Below are positions 31,282-40,910 of a stretch of DNA of 64,000 nucleotides, one piece after another (the first letter of the stretch is position 1; each line of letters starts with the position of its first letter). The notes below the pieces were generated by a model. The model did not search any database and was not told where the DNA came from. It worked only from the letters and a program-made list of their open reading frames with translations. The position numbers and the translations under genes are program-made. The stretch comes from Synechococcus sp. PCC 6312 (GTDB taxonomy: Bacteria > Cyanobacteriota > Cyanobacteriia > Thermosynechococcales > Thermosynechococcaceae), in contig NC_019680.1 of the NCBI RefSeq assembly GCF_000316685.1, positions 2,985,407 to 3,049,406 of the forward strand. The letters are read 5' to 3'.

Positions 31282-31425
31282 GAAGAAGCTCAAATTCTGA
31301 TCATTTTCCACCCCGTTAATGACCTTAACCACCAGGCCATTGAGGCTATCCGCACCACCTACAAAATCAAGTTTCAACAAGAATCCGTCATCCGAGTTGA
31401 TCAACAAACCTGTGTTTCCTTCTAA
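31282..31425 (+). pseudogene. DUF3574 gene, 3' fragment
   Basis: Last 47 codons and stop of the gene begun at 26495, without a start of its own. The translation EEAQILIIFHPVNDLNHQAI continues the DUF3574 core and ends RVDQQTCVSF, with a late Cys. Joined to the 5' piece it gives a complete 153-residue protein, so the insertion is recent enough that neither half has decayed. Confidence 0.85.
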
Positions 31426-31442
31426 AGTTTGCTAATCTCCAA

Positions 31443-31955
31443 TCACCCCCACCAGGCCCAGGCTCCAATTCCTAACAGCAATCCCCCCAACACAACCCAG
31501 ACAAATCCCAAATCTGGCTGAACATCTTGATAGGGATCGGGACTCAAATCAACGGGTTTCGGCGGGGCTACCTTTGAGCTAGATTCATAGCGGGCATAGG
31601 TCTTTTCCCGTTTTTCACTCACTTGGGTCAAATCCGGGATTTCTGTTAGCCACTCCGAATGTCGTCTCAGGCGGGGGGCCGATAAAATCCCCATGAGTCT
31701 GCGGTTTTGTTTACGGGTTTCCCGATGGGGATGTTGCTGAAGTTGCTGACAAAGTTCTCGGGCCCGTTGATTCTCACCCGCTGCTTCATAGGCCGTCACC
31801 AGCCAAGTTTTAATTTCTCCCTCCAAAGCTGTATTGGGTTCTACTAAGGCCATGGCCTGGGTCAAGGTTTGAATAGATTCCCGATAAAGCCCCCGTTCAA
31901 AGGCAGTCTGGGCCTGGTGATAGAGTTCTTCAGCAGTTGGGGGTGAAACGGCCAT
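31443..31955 (-). CDS. small TPR-like protein with C-terminal membrane helix
   Basis: Protein of about 170 residues. Residues 5-75 form one or two TPR-like helical hairpins (AEELYHQAQTAFERGLYRESIQTLTQAM). A basic middle follows (RETRKQNRRLMGILS), then a Pro-rich linker and a C-terminal transmembrane helix (GFVWVVLGGLLLGIGAWAWWG). Probably a cytoplasmic TPR domain tethered to a membrane. The frame also opens with TTG 14 codons upstream at 31997, but ATG at 31955 is preferred. Function unknown. Confidence 0.65.
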   Translation of the reverse strand: MAVSPPTAEELYHQAQTAFERGLYRESIQTLTQAMALVEPNTALEGEIKTWLVTAYEAAGENQRARELCQQLQQHPHRETRKQNRRLMGILSAPRLRRHSEWLTEIPDLTQVSEKREKTYARYESSSKVAPPKPVDLSPDPYQDVQPDLGFVWVVLGGLLLGIGAWAWWG

Positions 31956-32003
31956 GGAGTCAACCAATAACCAAACAACCTCTGCATTATCCCCCAAAGA
32001 CTC

Positions 32004-32363
32004 TTAATAGCTAAAGGCCGCCATACCTAGACCCACCCTTGTCCCAGGCCCGGATTGCTCAGAACTCAGGGCAATTCTCTTAAGTCCCAAAATCCAAAAG
32101 ATTTCTGCTTCAACTTTTTGTAACTGTCCAGCAGGCCCGTTTTCGCCAATCATCTGATGGGACATTACCAGTGTTTCTAGATGGAGCACTTCCTCCGCAA
32201 TCTCTTCTGCATCCAGGTATAAGCTTTCCAGAACTGCATTAAGATCAGCCTCCGGATTAGCCGCCAAACAAGCCCCATCCACAACGATACATTTCAAGTT
32301 GCCTTGTTCTTTCCGCAAAAGCTTCCGAATGTAGTACACCGTAACAGGGGCTAACTTTTTCAT
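32004..32363 (-). CDS. protein of unknown function, 119 residues
   Basis: I do not recognise it. The sequence starts MKKLAPVTVYYIRKLLRKEQ, then an acidic helix-rich middle (NAVLESLYLDAEEIAEEVLHLETL), and ends with a Gly-rich segment. No signal peptide or membrane helix. It lies upstream of the TPR-like gene on the same strand, about 50 bp away, so they may share a transcript. Codon use looks like its neighbours. Confidence 0.55.
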   Translation of the reverse strand: MKKLAPVTVYYIRKLLRKEQGNLKCIVVDGACLAANPEADLNAVLESLYLDAEEIAEEVLHLETLVMSHQMIGENGPAGQLQKVEAEIFWILGLKRIALSSEQSGPGTRVGLGMAAFSY

Positions 32364-32743
32364 GAGTAGTGAACCTTCCTAACATTGGCCAAGACCGAAA
32401 AGATAGTTACCAAGGAGAAATACTTCTTAAATACCTTGATGGTTATTAAATCAACATTACTCACAACAGGGAGGCCAGAGTAAAGCAAAATCGTTATCCA
32501 AAGGTGATCAGTATCAGAAAAACTTGTGATCTCGATCAACGATCCCCTCATTAACTTCTAGTATTGGTGGCTACAATCTAAACAACATCCGTACAATTAC
32601 GGAATCATACAAATCGTTACCCAGTCTGGCTTTAGTATCTTCAATTGTAAATTTACATAAACAAATGCAAGAGTTTTGAAATCAACTCATTGAGGGAAAT
32701 AAACATCTTCAGCACACTTGTTTAGTCAGGGATATAAGACTCT
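32364..32743. other. gene-free divergent region
   Basis: 380 bp between divergent genes, AT-rich, with promoters expected for both. Overlapping minus-strand frame 32360-32551 shows no family pattern. Nothing else identified. Confidence 0.5.
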
Positions 32744-33439
32744 ATGGATGCATCTTCGGCAAAGCGAAAAATTCTTGTGGTTGGAGCCAGTCGGGGCATT
32801 GGTGCAGCCGTGGCAGAATATTTTGTCCAGCAGGGAGATGATGTTGTTTGCATCTCCAGAAGTCAGTCCACTCTTGGCCGATGGATTCAAGGGGATATCT
32901 CCACAGCTACAGGGATCACATCCGTTGTTGCGGAGATCGGTAATACCCCCGTTGATGCACTGTTATTTATGGGGGGCACCTGGGAGCAACAGGCCTTTAC
33001 GACTCAATACGATTTCATCCATAGCCCTGATGCCGAAACCCGTTATGTTATTGCAGTCAATACCATTGCCCCCATTGAGTTAACGAAGCAGCTTATCCCC
33101 AATCTTAGGCAGTCCCATCACCCCAGGGCCATCTTTATGGGTGCCTTATCGGGCCTGGATCACTGTGCCACGATTGAAGTTGCTAACACCGCCTCCAAGT
33201 TTGGCTTAAGGGGAGCGGCCCAGGCCCTACGAATTGCTTTAGCGTCCGAGAACATTGGCATCACAGTTATTAATCCAGGCAACATCGCCACCCCAGAAGT
33301 CCTAGAAGATATTGCCGCCGGAAGATTTCAGGCTCAAGTTCCCATTCCCATTGCAGATCTAATCTCGGCCATTGCTTGGATTCTCAGCCTTTCTGCCGCT
33401 GTAGATGTTGGCGAGATCACCCTGTATCAAAAAGGATAA
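32744..33439 (+). CDS. SDR-family protein lacking the catalytic tyrosine
   Basis: Short-chain dehydrogenase/reductase fold of 231 residues. The dinucleotide loop GASRGIG is intact near residue 14, and the active-site serine is S136 (GALSG). The YxxxK motif reads NTASK: N148 replaces the tyrosine, and the lysine is K152. The rest of the fold is normal (INPGNIATP). It may bind NAD(P) without normal redox catalysis, or use another residue. ATG start. Substrate not predictable. Confidence 0.82.
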   Translation: MDASSAKRKILVVGASRGIGAAVAEYFVQQGDDVVCISRSQSTLGRWIQGDISTATGITSVVAEIGNTPVDALLFMGGTWEQQAFTTQYDFIHSPDAETRYVIAVNTIAPIELTKQLIPNLRQSHHPRAIFMGALSGLDHCATIEVANTASKFGLRGAAQALRIALASENIGITVINPGNIATPEVLEDIAAGRFQAQVPIPIADLISAIAWILSLSAAVDVGEITLYQKG

Positions 33440-33505
33440 TTCGCTAACCAAACTAGCCTAAAATCACCTAAAACAAATTAAGACCCCTTCTCCAGGCCCT
33501 CTCCA

Positions 33506-34045
33506 ATGGCAACCGAAACGATTGAAATCCTTGGTGCTGATGATCTCCGCCGCACATTAACCCGCTTGGCCTGCCAAATAATTGAGAAAGCCAAGGGACG
33601 CTTGGGGGATGTCGTGCTCTTGGGGATTCATACTCGCGGAATTCCCTTAGCCCACCAGTTAGCCCGTCAAATCGCCCAATTAGAAAGCATAACCCTGCCC
33701 GTGGGAGAACTGGATATTACCTTTTACCGAGATGATTTAGATCGGATTGGCCCCCGCACCCCCCAACGCACCCAAATTCCTGTAGATTTATCCGGTAAAT
33801 TAGTCATCCTGGTTGATGATGTGATTTTTAGTGGCCGGACGATTCGGGCTGCCTTAAATGCCGTTCACGATTATGGGCGACCCCAGTTAACTTGGCTGCT
33901 GGTGTTGGTGGATCGGGGCCATCGGGAATTACCCATCCACCCAGACTTTATCGGCAAAACCTTACCCACAGCACGGGAAGAAGCGGTCAAAGTTTGGCTC
34001 CAAGCTACCGATGATCGTGATGCCGTTGAATTAATTAAGCCTTGA
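33506..34045 (+). CDS. pyrR: PyrR bifunctional pyrimidine regulator / uracil phosphoribosyltransferase
   Basis: Binds UMP/PRPP and, in many bacteria, pyr mRNA leaders to control pyrimidine operons; it also has some UPRTase activity. PRPP loop: [19 protein letters not shown]-terminal [14 protein letters not shown] is the usual PyrR pattern. Length 179 is normal. It follows the SDR gene by 66 bp and converges on the Fur-family gene. No pyr genes are next to it here, so any RNA target would be elsewhere. Confidence 0.92.
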   Translation: MATETIEILGADDLRRTLTRLACQIIEKAKGRLGDVVLLGIHTRGIPLAHQLARQIAQLESITLPVGELDITFYRDDLDRIGPRTPQRTQIPVDLSGKLVILVDDVIFSGRTIRAALNAVHDYGRPQLTWLLVLVDRGHRELPIHPDFIGKTLPTAREEAVKVWLQATDDRDAVELIKP

Positions 34046-34061
34046 GAGAGGCAACTGTGAT

Positions 34062-34535
34062 CTAACTGGCTAACTCGTAACCGTAAAAATCAATCCGGTA
34101 ATTGGTGATTTTAACTCCCGTTTCGGCCTCAATAGTAGCGAGGAGGTCTGGTGGGAGTTGCACATGAACATCAAGGATTTTGTCCGTATCTAGGCAATTG
34201 ACATGGCTGTGGGTATCGCTAATATTGCCGTACAATCGCCCATCAGCCCGCTCTACACACTCAATAATGCCCTGCTCGGAGAGTGCTTCGAGATTTTGAT
34301 AAACCGAGGTGTGGCCAATATCCTTCCCCTGCCGATTGAGCCGATCATAGATTTGCCGGGCCGAAAGATGTTCTTGACAGTCCCAGAGCAGTTCTAAAAT
34401 CGCCCGCCGTTGCCGACTTAAGCGCATTCCTAGGGCCTGGCAGCGTTCAATGGCCCCATCAAGGGAGCGGATTGGTTCAGAGGTGGCCGGAGCGGGAGAA
34501 CTTAACACAGGCAATCCTTGACAATGCACTTCCAA
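34062..34535 (-). CDS. Fur-family transcriptional regulator
   Basis: Winged-helix metalloregulator of about 157 residues. The HTH region has RLSRQRRAILELLW and IGHTSVYQNLEAL. The metal motif is HSHVNC, but the paired CxxC structural zinc sites of classical Fur/PerR are absent, and only one Cys lies near the C-terminal half. It may be a PerR-like or heme/redox-sensing cyanobacterial branch. The frame begins with TTG at 34535; the N-terminal 20 residues are uncertain. Divergent from the RRM gene across a 430-bp region. Confidence 0.82.
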   Translation of the reverse strand: MEVHCQGLPVLSSPAPATSEPIRSLDGAIERCQALGMRLSRQRRAILELLWDCQEHLSARQIYDRLNRQGKDIGHTSVYQNLEALSEQGIIECVERADGRLYGNISDTHSHVNCLDTDKILDVHVQLPPDLLATIEAETGVKITNYRIDFYGYELAS

Positions 34536-34966
34536 AAAACCTATGGATAATTTAGACGATCCCTAGGACAATTTAACGTTCAGCGCAAATGCAATATTTT
34601 TTGTCGCTAACTCTATTATAAACAAAAGTTAAGTGAGTTGTGGGATGAACTAACGGGTTTTCAGGCTTTCTGGCATATTTTTAGGTATCTAAATTTGCTT
34701 ATACCGACTTGTTTTTGCGCATTTATTACCCCACTTCTCCTTAATACACAACCAGCAAGCTGTTACTTCATAAATGTACATAAATCAAGCATTTTTACCG
34801 GAAAGTGGTTGCTCAATATGAGGATAGTGTTAGACTATAAATCGAGATTAAAGTATTCGGTTGCAGTGTTTGTTTTCAGTACCGCTGGTTTTTGCGTTTG
34901 CACGGGCAGACTTCTCTCCGAAATTTCAAATTCTCTCAATCAACTTCCTAAATTTTGGAGAAAATT
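34536..34966. other. divergent regulatory region with long leader of the RRM gene
   Basis: Gene-free 431 bp. A 126-codon plus-strand frame (34638-35018) overlaps the RRM gene in another frame and is not credible. A possible promoter pair TTGCTC / TAGACT lies near 34809-34836, which would leave a leader of about 130 nt. Such leaders are common before cold-inducible RNA-binding genes; this is inference. Confidence 0.4.
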
Positions 34967-35278
34967 ATGTCTATTTACGTTGGAAATCTTTCCTACGATG
35001 TTACAGAATCTGACTTAACCTCTGTCTTTGCTGAATATGGTGGTGTCAAACGGGTACAACTGCCGACCGATCGTGAAACTGGCCGGATGCGTGGTTTTGG
35101 CTTTGTGGAAATGAATGCCGATGCCGAAGAAGATGCTGCTATTTCTGCTTTAGACGGTGCTGAGTGGATGGGTCGTAGTCTGAAAGTTAACAAAGCTCGG
35201 CCTCGGGAAGAGCGGGGTGGTTCCTTTGGTGGCGGCGGTGGTGGAAATCGCCGGAATAACTATTCTCGGAGCTACTAA
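34967..35278 (+). CDS. RRM-type RNA-binding protein with Gly-rich tail
   Basis: Single-RRM protein of 103 residues. RNP2 is IYVGNLSY near the N-terminus, RNP1 is RGFGFVEM near residue 45. After residue 80 a Gly/Arg/Asn tail (GGSFGGGGGGNRRNNYSRS) resembles the cyanobacterial Rbp proteins that bind mRNA and rise in the cold. GGAG precedes the ATG at 34967; an ATG four codons upstream is less well spaced. A strong terminator follows. Confidence 0.93.
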   Translation: MSIYVGNLSYDVTESDLTSVFAEYGGVKRVQLPTDRETGRMRGFGFVEMNADAEEDAAISALDGAEWMGRSLKVNKARPREERGGSFGGGGGGNRRNNYSRSY

Positions 35279-35324
35279 GGTTAGTCAATTACTAGCTTTC
35301 TAGTTTTTTAAAACAGTTTAATTG

Positions 35325-35359
35325 GGGTTAGTCGGTCTTGTACTGGCTGGCCCTTTTTT
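35325..35359 (+). terminator. rho-independent terminator of the RRM gene
   Basis: Stem GGGTTAGTC / GGCTGGCCC (nine pairs, some G-U) with loop GGTCTTGTACT, then six T. A weaker ACTAG-CTTT-CTAGT hairpin with T-run at 35291-35309 may act first. Confidence 0.75.
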
Positions 35360-35568
35360 GTCAGGATCCATCATGATTGGGCAGGAGCTTGGCCAAAATA
35401 GTCCAGGAAATACCCACCACCGGGAAGCCTGAGTTTTGGGGAATCCCGTCTGAAATTGGGTAAAGACCGTATTAAGCCCCAGGCCCCGCTTTTTTTACAA
35501 TGACATTAGACAGAAAAACTATTGAAACCTCATATTCAATTCCTCACGCCATTACGAGCTAACCACCT

Positions 35569-38190
35569 ATGCAGCCCAACAATCCCAATCAATTTACCGA
35601 AAAGGCCTGGCAAGCCCTCGCCCGCACTCCCGACCTTGTTAAACAGGCCCAGCATCAACAAATCGAATCTGAACATTTGATGGCCGCTCTTTTAGAAGAA
35701 GATGGCCTGGCCAGTAGCATTTTTTCCAAAGCCGGAGCCAATGTCCAACGCCTGCGCGACCGCACCGAAGAATTTATCAATCGCCAGGCCAAGCTCAGCA
35801 CCCCCGCCAGTTCCGTCTATCTCGGCAGCAGTTTAGATAAATTACTGGATCAAGCCGATAATTTCCGGAAACAATTTGGCGATGAATTTATTTCCATTGA
35901 GCATTTAGTTCTCGCTTATGCCCAAGATACTCGCTTTGGCAAGGCCTTGTTGCAAGAGGTGGGCCTGGATGAGAAAAAACTGAAAGACACGATCCAGCAA
36001 ATTCGGGGTAGTCAAAAAGTCACCGATCAAAACCCAGAAGGAAAATACGCCTCTCTGGAAAAATATGGCCGTGATTTAACGCTTTTGGCTCGCCAAGGCA
36101 AACTAGACCCCGTGATTGGCCGGGATGATGAAATTCGCCGCACGATCCAAATTCTATCCCGCCGCACCAAAAATAATCCTGTCTTAATTGGGGAACCAGG
36201 GGTGGGTAAAACGGCCATTGCTGAGGGCCTGGCTCAGCGGATTATTGCCCGTGATGTGCCGGAATCCTTACGAGATCGTCAACTCATTACCTTGGATTTA
36301 GGCGCGCTGATTGCCGGAGCTAAGTATCGGGGCGAATTTGAAGAGCGATTAAAAGCCGTCCTCAAAGAAGTGACGGAATCCAACGGGCAAATTATTCTCT
36401 TTATTGACGAAATCCACACCGTCGTTGGGGCCGGGGCAACCCAGGGATCCATGGATGCTGGCAATCTACTCAAACCGATGTTGGCCCGCGGTGAATTGCG
36501 CTGTATTGGCGCCACAACCCTCGATGAATACCGCAAATATATTGAAAAAGATGCCGCTCTCGAACGGCGGTTTCAACAGGTTTATGTCGATCAACCGAGC
36601 ATTGAAGACACCATTTCGATTTTGCGGGGGCTGAAAGAACGCTATGAAGTCCACCACGGGGTGACAATTTCCGATAGTGCCTTAGTTGCTGCTGCGACTC
36701 TCTCAACGCGCTATATTTCCGATCGGTTTTTACCCGATAAAGCGATTGATTTGGTGGATGAAGCCGCCGCCAAGCTAAAAATGGAAATTACCTCCAAACC
36801 GGAAGAACTGGATGAAATTGATCGCAAAATTCTCCAAATGGAAATGGAGCGGTTATCCTTGCAAAAAGAAGCTTCAGCGGCCTCACGGGAACGCTTGGAA
36901 CGGCTAGAAAAAGAACTTGCCAATCTCAAGGAAGACCAGGCCCGGCTCAATGCCCAATGGCAAGGCGAGAAGCAGGTGATTGATCAACTTCAATCCATCA
37001 AAGAGGAAATTGATAAACTCAACATCGAAATTCAACAGGCCGAGCGCAATTATGATCTCAACCGGGCGGCCGAACTGAAATATGGCAAAATGACAGAACT
37101 CCACAAGAAATTAGATGAAACGGAAGGGAAGCTGAGTCAATCCCAAACTGGTGGTCAATCTTTATTACGGGATGAAGTGACCGAGAGCGATATTGCTGAA
37201 ATTATCTCCAAGTGGACAGGGATTCCGATCAGCAAACTCGTTGAATCGGAAATGCAAAAGCTCCTGAATTTAGAAGCAGAACTCCATCAACGGGTCGTGG
37301 GCCAAGATGAAGCCGTGACAGCAGTTGCCGATGCAATTCAACGGTCGCGGGCCGGTCTGTCGGATCCGAATCGGCCCATTGCCAGCTTTATTTTCCTTGG
37401 GCCAACCGGTGTGGGTAAAACGGAACTGGCCAAAGCCCTTGCTGCCTATCTGTTTGATACGGAAGAAGCAATGGTGCGGATTGACATGTCCGAGTACATG
37501 GAAAAACACGCCGTTTCTCGGTTGATTGGTGCACCCCCTGGTTATGTCGGCTATGACGAAGGAGGCCAGTTAACAGAAGCAATTCGCCGCCGCCCCTATG
37601 CCGTAGTCCTATTTGATGAGATTGAAAAAGCCCACCCGGATGTCTTTAACGTGTTCCTGCAAATCCTGGATGATGGTCGCGTCACGGATGCTCAAGGCCG
37701 GACAGTTGACTTTAAAAATACTATCCTGATCATGACCAGTAATATCGGCTCCCAATATATTTTGGATGTGGCTGGCGATGACTCACGCTATGGGGAAATG
37801 CGGGAACGGGTGATGGAGGCGATGCGAACTCATTTCCGGCCGGAGTTCCTCAATCGGGTGGATGAATTTATTATTTTCCACAGCCTCAAGAAAGCACAGT
37901 TACGGGAGATTATCAAAATTCAAGTCCAGCGTTTAGAAACTCGCCTCCAAGACCGGAAAATGTCTCTTAACCTAACCCCTGAGGCTCTTGATTTCCTAGC
38001 TGAAGTTGGCTATGACCCAGTGTACGGAGCGCGTCCCCTCAAGAGAGCCATTCAACAACAATTGGAAACTCAAATTGCTAAGGGAATCTTGCGGGGTGAC
38101 TATCACGATGGCGATACAATTCAGGTGACAGTTGGGGATACAGAGCGATTGGAGTTTAGTCGCCAGGCCAAGGTAGGAGTAGCTATTTAA
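35569..38190 (+). CDS. clpB: ClpB disaggregase, copy 1
   Basis: Hexameric AAA+ chaperone that threads aggregated proteins with DnaK. Clp_N repeats are in residues 1-150. AAA domain 1 has Walker A GEPGVGKT. The M-domain coiled coil covers about 410-530. AAA domain 2 has GPTGVGKT. At 873 residues it is complete. ATG start [14 protein letters not shown]. It is one of two ClpB genes 4.1 kb apart and differs from the other in the N-terminus and M-domain, so they are old paralogues rather than a recent duplicate. In cyanobacteria one ClpB is usually heat-inducible and the other essential; which is which is not shown here. Confidence 0.95.
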   Translation: MQPNNPNQFTEKAWQALARTPDLVKQAQHQQIESEHLMAALLEEDGLASSIFSKAGANVQRLRDRTEEFINRQAKLSTPASSVYLGSSLDKLLDQADNFRKQFGDEFISIEHLVLAYAQDTRFGKALLQEVGLDEKKLKDTIQQIRGSQKVTDQNPEGKYASLEKYGRDLTLLARQGKLDPVIGRDDEIRRTIQILSRRTKNNPVLIGEPGVGKTAIAEGLAQRIIARDVPESLRDRQLITLDLGALIAGAKYRGEFEERLKAVLKEVTESNGQIILFIDEIHTVVGAGATQGSMDAGNLLKPMLARGELRCIGATTLDEYRKYIEKDAALERRFQQVYVDQPSIEDTISILRGLKERYEVHHGVTISDSALVAAATLSTRYISDRFLPDKAIDLVDEAAAKLKMEITSKPEELDEIDRKILQMEMERLSLQKEASAASRERLERLEKELANLKEDQARLNAQWQGEKQVIDQLQSIKEEIDKLNIEIQQAERNYDLNRAAELKYGKMTELHKKLDETEGKLSQSQTGGQSLLRDEVTESDIAEIISKWTGIPISKLVESEMQKLLNLEAELHQRVVGQDEAVTAVADAIQRSRAGLSDPNRPIASFIFLGPTGVGKTELAKALAAYLFDTEEAMVRIDMSEYMEKHAVSRLIGAPPGYVGYDEGGQLTEAIRRRPYAVVLFDEIEKAHPDVFNVFLQILDDGRVTDAQGRTVDFKNTILIMTSNIGSQYILDVAGDDSRYGEMRERVMEAMRTHFRPEFLNRVDEFIIFHSLKKAQLREIIKIQVQRLETRLQDRKMSLNLTPEALDFLAEVGYDPVYGARPLKRAIQQQLETQIAKGILRGDYHDGDTIQVTVGDTERLEFSRQAKVGVAI

Positions 38191-38225
38191 TTTTTCTGGG
38201 GGGGGTAGTAGATAAGGTTAATGCA

Positions 38226-39143
38226 TCACCTAGTTTCTATGATGCTAGTGATTGCGTGTTTCAAATCATTGGTATGAACCCAACCTACAAATCCTGAATA
38301 TTCACAGGCCCCAGCAGGGTTAGCAATAAACACATGATGCACACCCACGACATTAACCCAAGTACGGATTGTTGTGCCATCAGAAAATGTATGCACAGTG
38401 GTTGCTCTGGGAAAATCTCGTGCATCGGCATCTGTAATTCCTGGTACGGCTCGAAAATGGTCAATAAGATCAGTGATTAGTGTTCTGGGTGGAGCAGGTA
38501 GGACTTGGCGTGGTTGGGCCCAAAAGTCTCGGATACAATTTGCAACCGATGGATTCGTTCTTAAATTGGGGTGACTAACGCCCTCTAAGCAAACAACATG
38601 AGCATACTTTAACTTCGCAGATTCAATCGGAATTGTGCCATCCCCGCCGCCGGTTGTATTTCCGATCACGGCTAGAGTAGGAATCTGATCTGTTATTTTT
38701 TCGGCAAGCGGCCGCCGATTTTTACCGAGTTCTTTGGCAATACCAAGTCCCCAACTAAAGGGATCAAAAATTCTAGCGAGGTCTGCTCCACCAACAGGAA
38801 CCCCTAAAAATATGATTGACTCAAAACGGGGCCACCATTCTGGATGTCGAGATAAGACTTCAGTCCAAATGATCCCACCCAAGGAAACTGCTATTAGCCG
38901 GACAGGAACATGGGGAAAGCGTCCCAGAACGTCCTTTGCGTTTGTCTCAACTCGATTAATCAACGGGGCAATAGCAAACAGGGTAGAGAAGTAACCAAGA
39001 TTTGGCGCAATAATTAATGACTGAGGCGGGGCAACACGACGGGCCAAATGTCCCGTTAATTTATTGTGATCAGTCATACCATGCTGGGCAAAAATAATCT
39101 GTTTGATAGAGGTATTTGTATCCGTAAAAAATTCTTCGTCCAT
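38226..39143 (-). CDS. alpha/beta hydrolase, lipase-like
   Basis: Predicted serine hydrolase of about 305 residues. The nucleophile elbow is AVSLGG, with IFLGVPVGGADL after it. A later segment GGGDGTIPIES and GVSHPNL supply likely Asp and His. The last 80 residues form an extra C-terminal domain of no known family (TVHTFSDGTTIRTWVNVVGV). The TTG frame begins at 39185; ATG at 39143 (MDEEFF) is preferred. Cytoplasmic; substrate unknown. It converges on clpB copy 1. Confidence 0.7.
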   Translation of the reverse strand: MDEEFFTDTNTSIKQIIFAQHGMTDHNKLTGHLARRVAPPQSLIIAPNLGYFSTLFAIAPLINRVETNAKDVLGRFPHVPVRLIAVSLGGIIWTEVLSRHPEWWPRFESIIFLGVPVGGADLARIFDPFSWGLGIAKELGKNRRPLAEKITDQIPTLAVIGNTTGGGDGTIPIESAKLKYAHVVCLEGVSHPNLRTNPSVANCIRDFWAQPRQVLPAPPRTLITDLIDHFRAVPGITDADARDFPRATTVHTFSDGTTIRTWVNVVGVHHVFIANPAGACEYSGFVGWVHTNDLKHAITSIIETR

Positions 39144-39255
39144 ACTAATTACTGTCACGATCAATACTTTTGCATCTTGAAACAATTGATGAATTCATAG
39201 CAGTATCAAGCCATCATGGACTCTAGGGTATAGTCATTTCCCTTGAGAATCATCC

Positions 39256-40377
39256 TTACGGTTGAAGAATTTGGGTTATTTCAGTAGCAATAAGTTGAGC
39301 GGTAATGGGTGCTAATAAAATTCCATTGCGGTAATGACCTGTTGCTAGATAAACATTTTCATAGTTAGCTAGAGGTTCAATAATTGGGGCGGGACGATTG
39401 ACGGGTCGCGGCCGCATTCCTGACCAAGTGGTAATCACTTCTGCCTGAGCTAAAAAGGGAAACATCTCTAGGGCCTGGGCTTGCAAGTGTAATAGTCGAG
39501 TCGGATCGAGCTGTTCGGGAGCTAAGGTATCCGCAGGGAACTCGACTGTTGCCCCGACCCAAAACTCCGGGCTGGCCTGAAAACTACTCAAAACCGGTAC
39601 TAAGTGAATGTCCTGACCTTGGATCACCGGCCAATTTTGGGTGATCGGAGTTATACAACGATAATGAATGGCCTGGCCAAGGACAGGTTGTAACTGGATC
39701 TTTTCCGAGAGTGCCGCTGTTAAGGAAGTTGAACCCAGGCCTGCCGCAATGACCAATACATCAATCTCTTGACTCTGTTGATCGACCTGGTTTTGCCAAC
39801 TCAATTGCATAACCCGACCAGATGTTGCAACAAGGGGATCTAGTTGGGCCTGGAAATAGAACTGTGCGCCTTGTTGTTGAGCAGCCTGACGGAGCTCTTG
39901 AGTGACCGGAATTGGGGCTATTTGCCGATCCTGAGCCGAAAAAACTCCTCTTACCAGGCCCTCTATTGCCACCTCTGGATAACGGGCTTGGACTTCTGCC
40001 ACCGACCACAACACGAGGGGAAATCCTTGGGCTTGGCGATCCGGTTGAATCCCTTGCCACTTAGTCCAGGCCTGGGGATCAAAACAAAGCTCGAGAATTC
40101 CGTGACGATTGTAGGGCAGGGGTTGTCCAGTGATCGCTTCTAGTTCTGAGACGAGACTATCCCAGCGTTTGAGGCTGGCCTGGCGCAGTTGCAGATGTTT
40201 TCCAGAACGTTTTTGACTCAATCCCCCTAGTAACACCCCCAAAGCCGCGCCCGTAGCCCCCCATTCATGCGCCGGATTTTTTTCGAGAACAATTACCTCC
40301 AGGCCCCGCACCCGACTTAACTCATAGGCAATGGCCGAGCCAACAATTCCCGCCCCAATAATCGCAACACGCACCAC
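39256..40377 (-). CDS. FAD-dependent glycine/D-amino acid oxidase, ThiO-like
   Basis: DAO-family flavoenzyme of 373 residues. The FAD-binding GxGxxG motif is AIIGAGIVGSAIAYEL at the N-terminus, the middle carries the substrate domain, and the C-terminal ATGHYRNGILLAP is characteristic of glycine oxidase ThiO, which makes the imine for the thiamine thiazole. GTG start at 40377, three bases after the psbQ stop, so the two genes are co-transcribed. No thiamine genes are nearby, and the ThiO role is therefore probable, not certain. Confidence 0.78.
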   Translation of the reverse strand: MVRVAIIGAGIVGSAIAYELSRVRGLEVIVLEKNPAHEWGATGAALGVLLGGLSQKRSGKHLQLRQASLKRWDSLVSELEAITGQPLPYNRHGILELCFDPQAWTKWQGIQPDRQAQGFPLVLWSVAEVQARYPEVAIEGLVRGVFSAQDRQIAPIPVTQELRQAAQQQGAQFYFQAQLDPLVATSGRVMQLSWQNQVDQQSQEIDVLVIAAGLGSTSLTAALSEKIQLQPVLGQAIHYRCITPITQNWPVIQGQDIHLVPVLSSFQASPEFWVGATVEFPADTLAPEQLDPTRLLHLQAQALEMFPFLAQAEVITTWSGMRPRPVNRPAPIIEPLANYENVYLATGHYRNGILLAPITAQLIATEITQILQP

Positions 40378-40380
40378 TCC

Positions 40381-40836
40381 TTAGACCTGGGGAACCAACT
40401 TGAGATAGTCTTCATAGTCCTGTTTGACTGCTTTGAAGGCTTTTTGGGCAGCAGGAATATCCTCATCAATAGCAGCTTGGTCTAGAGCTAGGAGATGCGT
40501 CACGATCCCTCGCGTGGTCTCAATGGCTGGCTTTTGATCTTTGGTGAGCAAATTCCGATTCAGGTTCCGCATATCCAAGATCATCTGTCCCAGGGGGCCA
40601 CGCATCACCGTCCGCACCGTTTGCCAATCCCCAGCCGTAATACCTGCCTCAAGCTGTCCCAGGCGTACCGAATTGTCTTCAATCGTAGTTAAATAATTGC
40701 TGATCAGATCAAGCTGAGTATTGCTGTAGGTGGTGGGGATTTTCACGGTGGTTGTCGGGCCGCTACAACTGACTAAGAGGGCTGCGACCAGGCCAATCAT
40801 CACCATCATCCAAGCTCTCACTCTAGACATAGCCAT
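40381..40836 (-). CDS. psbQ: photosystem II lipoprotein PsbQ (CyanoQ)
   Basis: Lumenal extrinsic subunit of photosystem II attached by a lipid. The signal peptide ends in lipobox LLVSC (Cys near residue 24). The mature part is a four-helix bundle with TVRTVMRGPLGQMILDMRNL and the closing DYEDYLKLVP, as in CyanoQ. Length 151 is normal. AAAGG is spaced better for the second ATG (40830) than the first. It lies three bases upstream of the ThiO-like gene. Confidence 0.92.
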   Translation of the reverse strand: MAMSRVRAWMMVMIGLVAALLVSCSGPTTTVKIPTTYSNTQLDLISNYLTTIEDNSVRLGQLEAGITAGDWQTVRTVMRGPLGQMILDMRNLNRNLLTKDQKPAIETTRGIVTHLLALDQAAIDEDIPAAQKAFKAVKQDYEDYLKLVPQV

Positions 40837-40910
40837 CTACCTTTAATTTAGAAATTCGTTATGAAATCAACCTTATTATGCCAGGGTGCCAGGGGCCAGA
40901 CGGATTGATT

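Noticed and set aside
32360-32551. 63-codon minus-strand frame upstream of the 119-residue protein
   Set aside because: No ribosome binding site, no pattern, and it sits in the promoter region.
34638-35018. 126-codon plus-strand frame before and over the RRM gene
   Set aside because: It overlaps a well-supported gene in another frame, and its translation is Cys/Phe-rich without family pattern.
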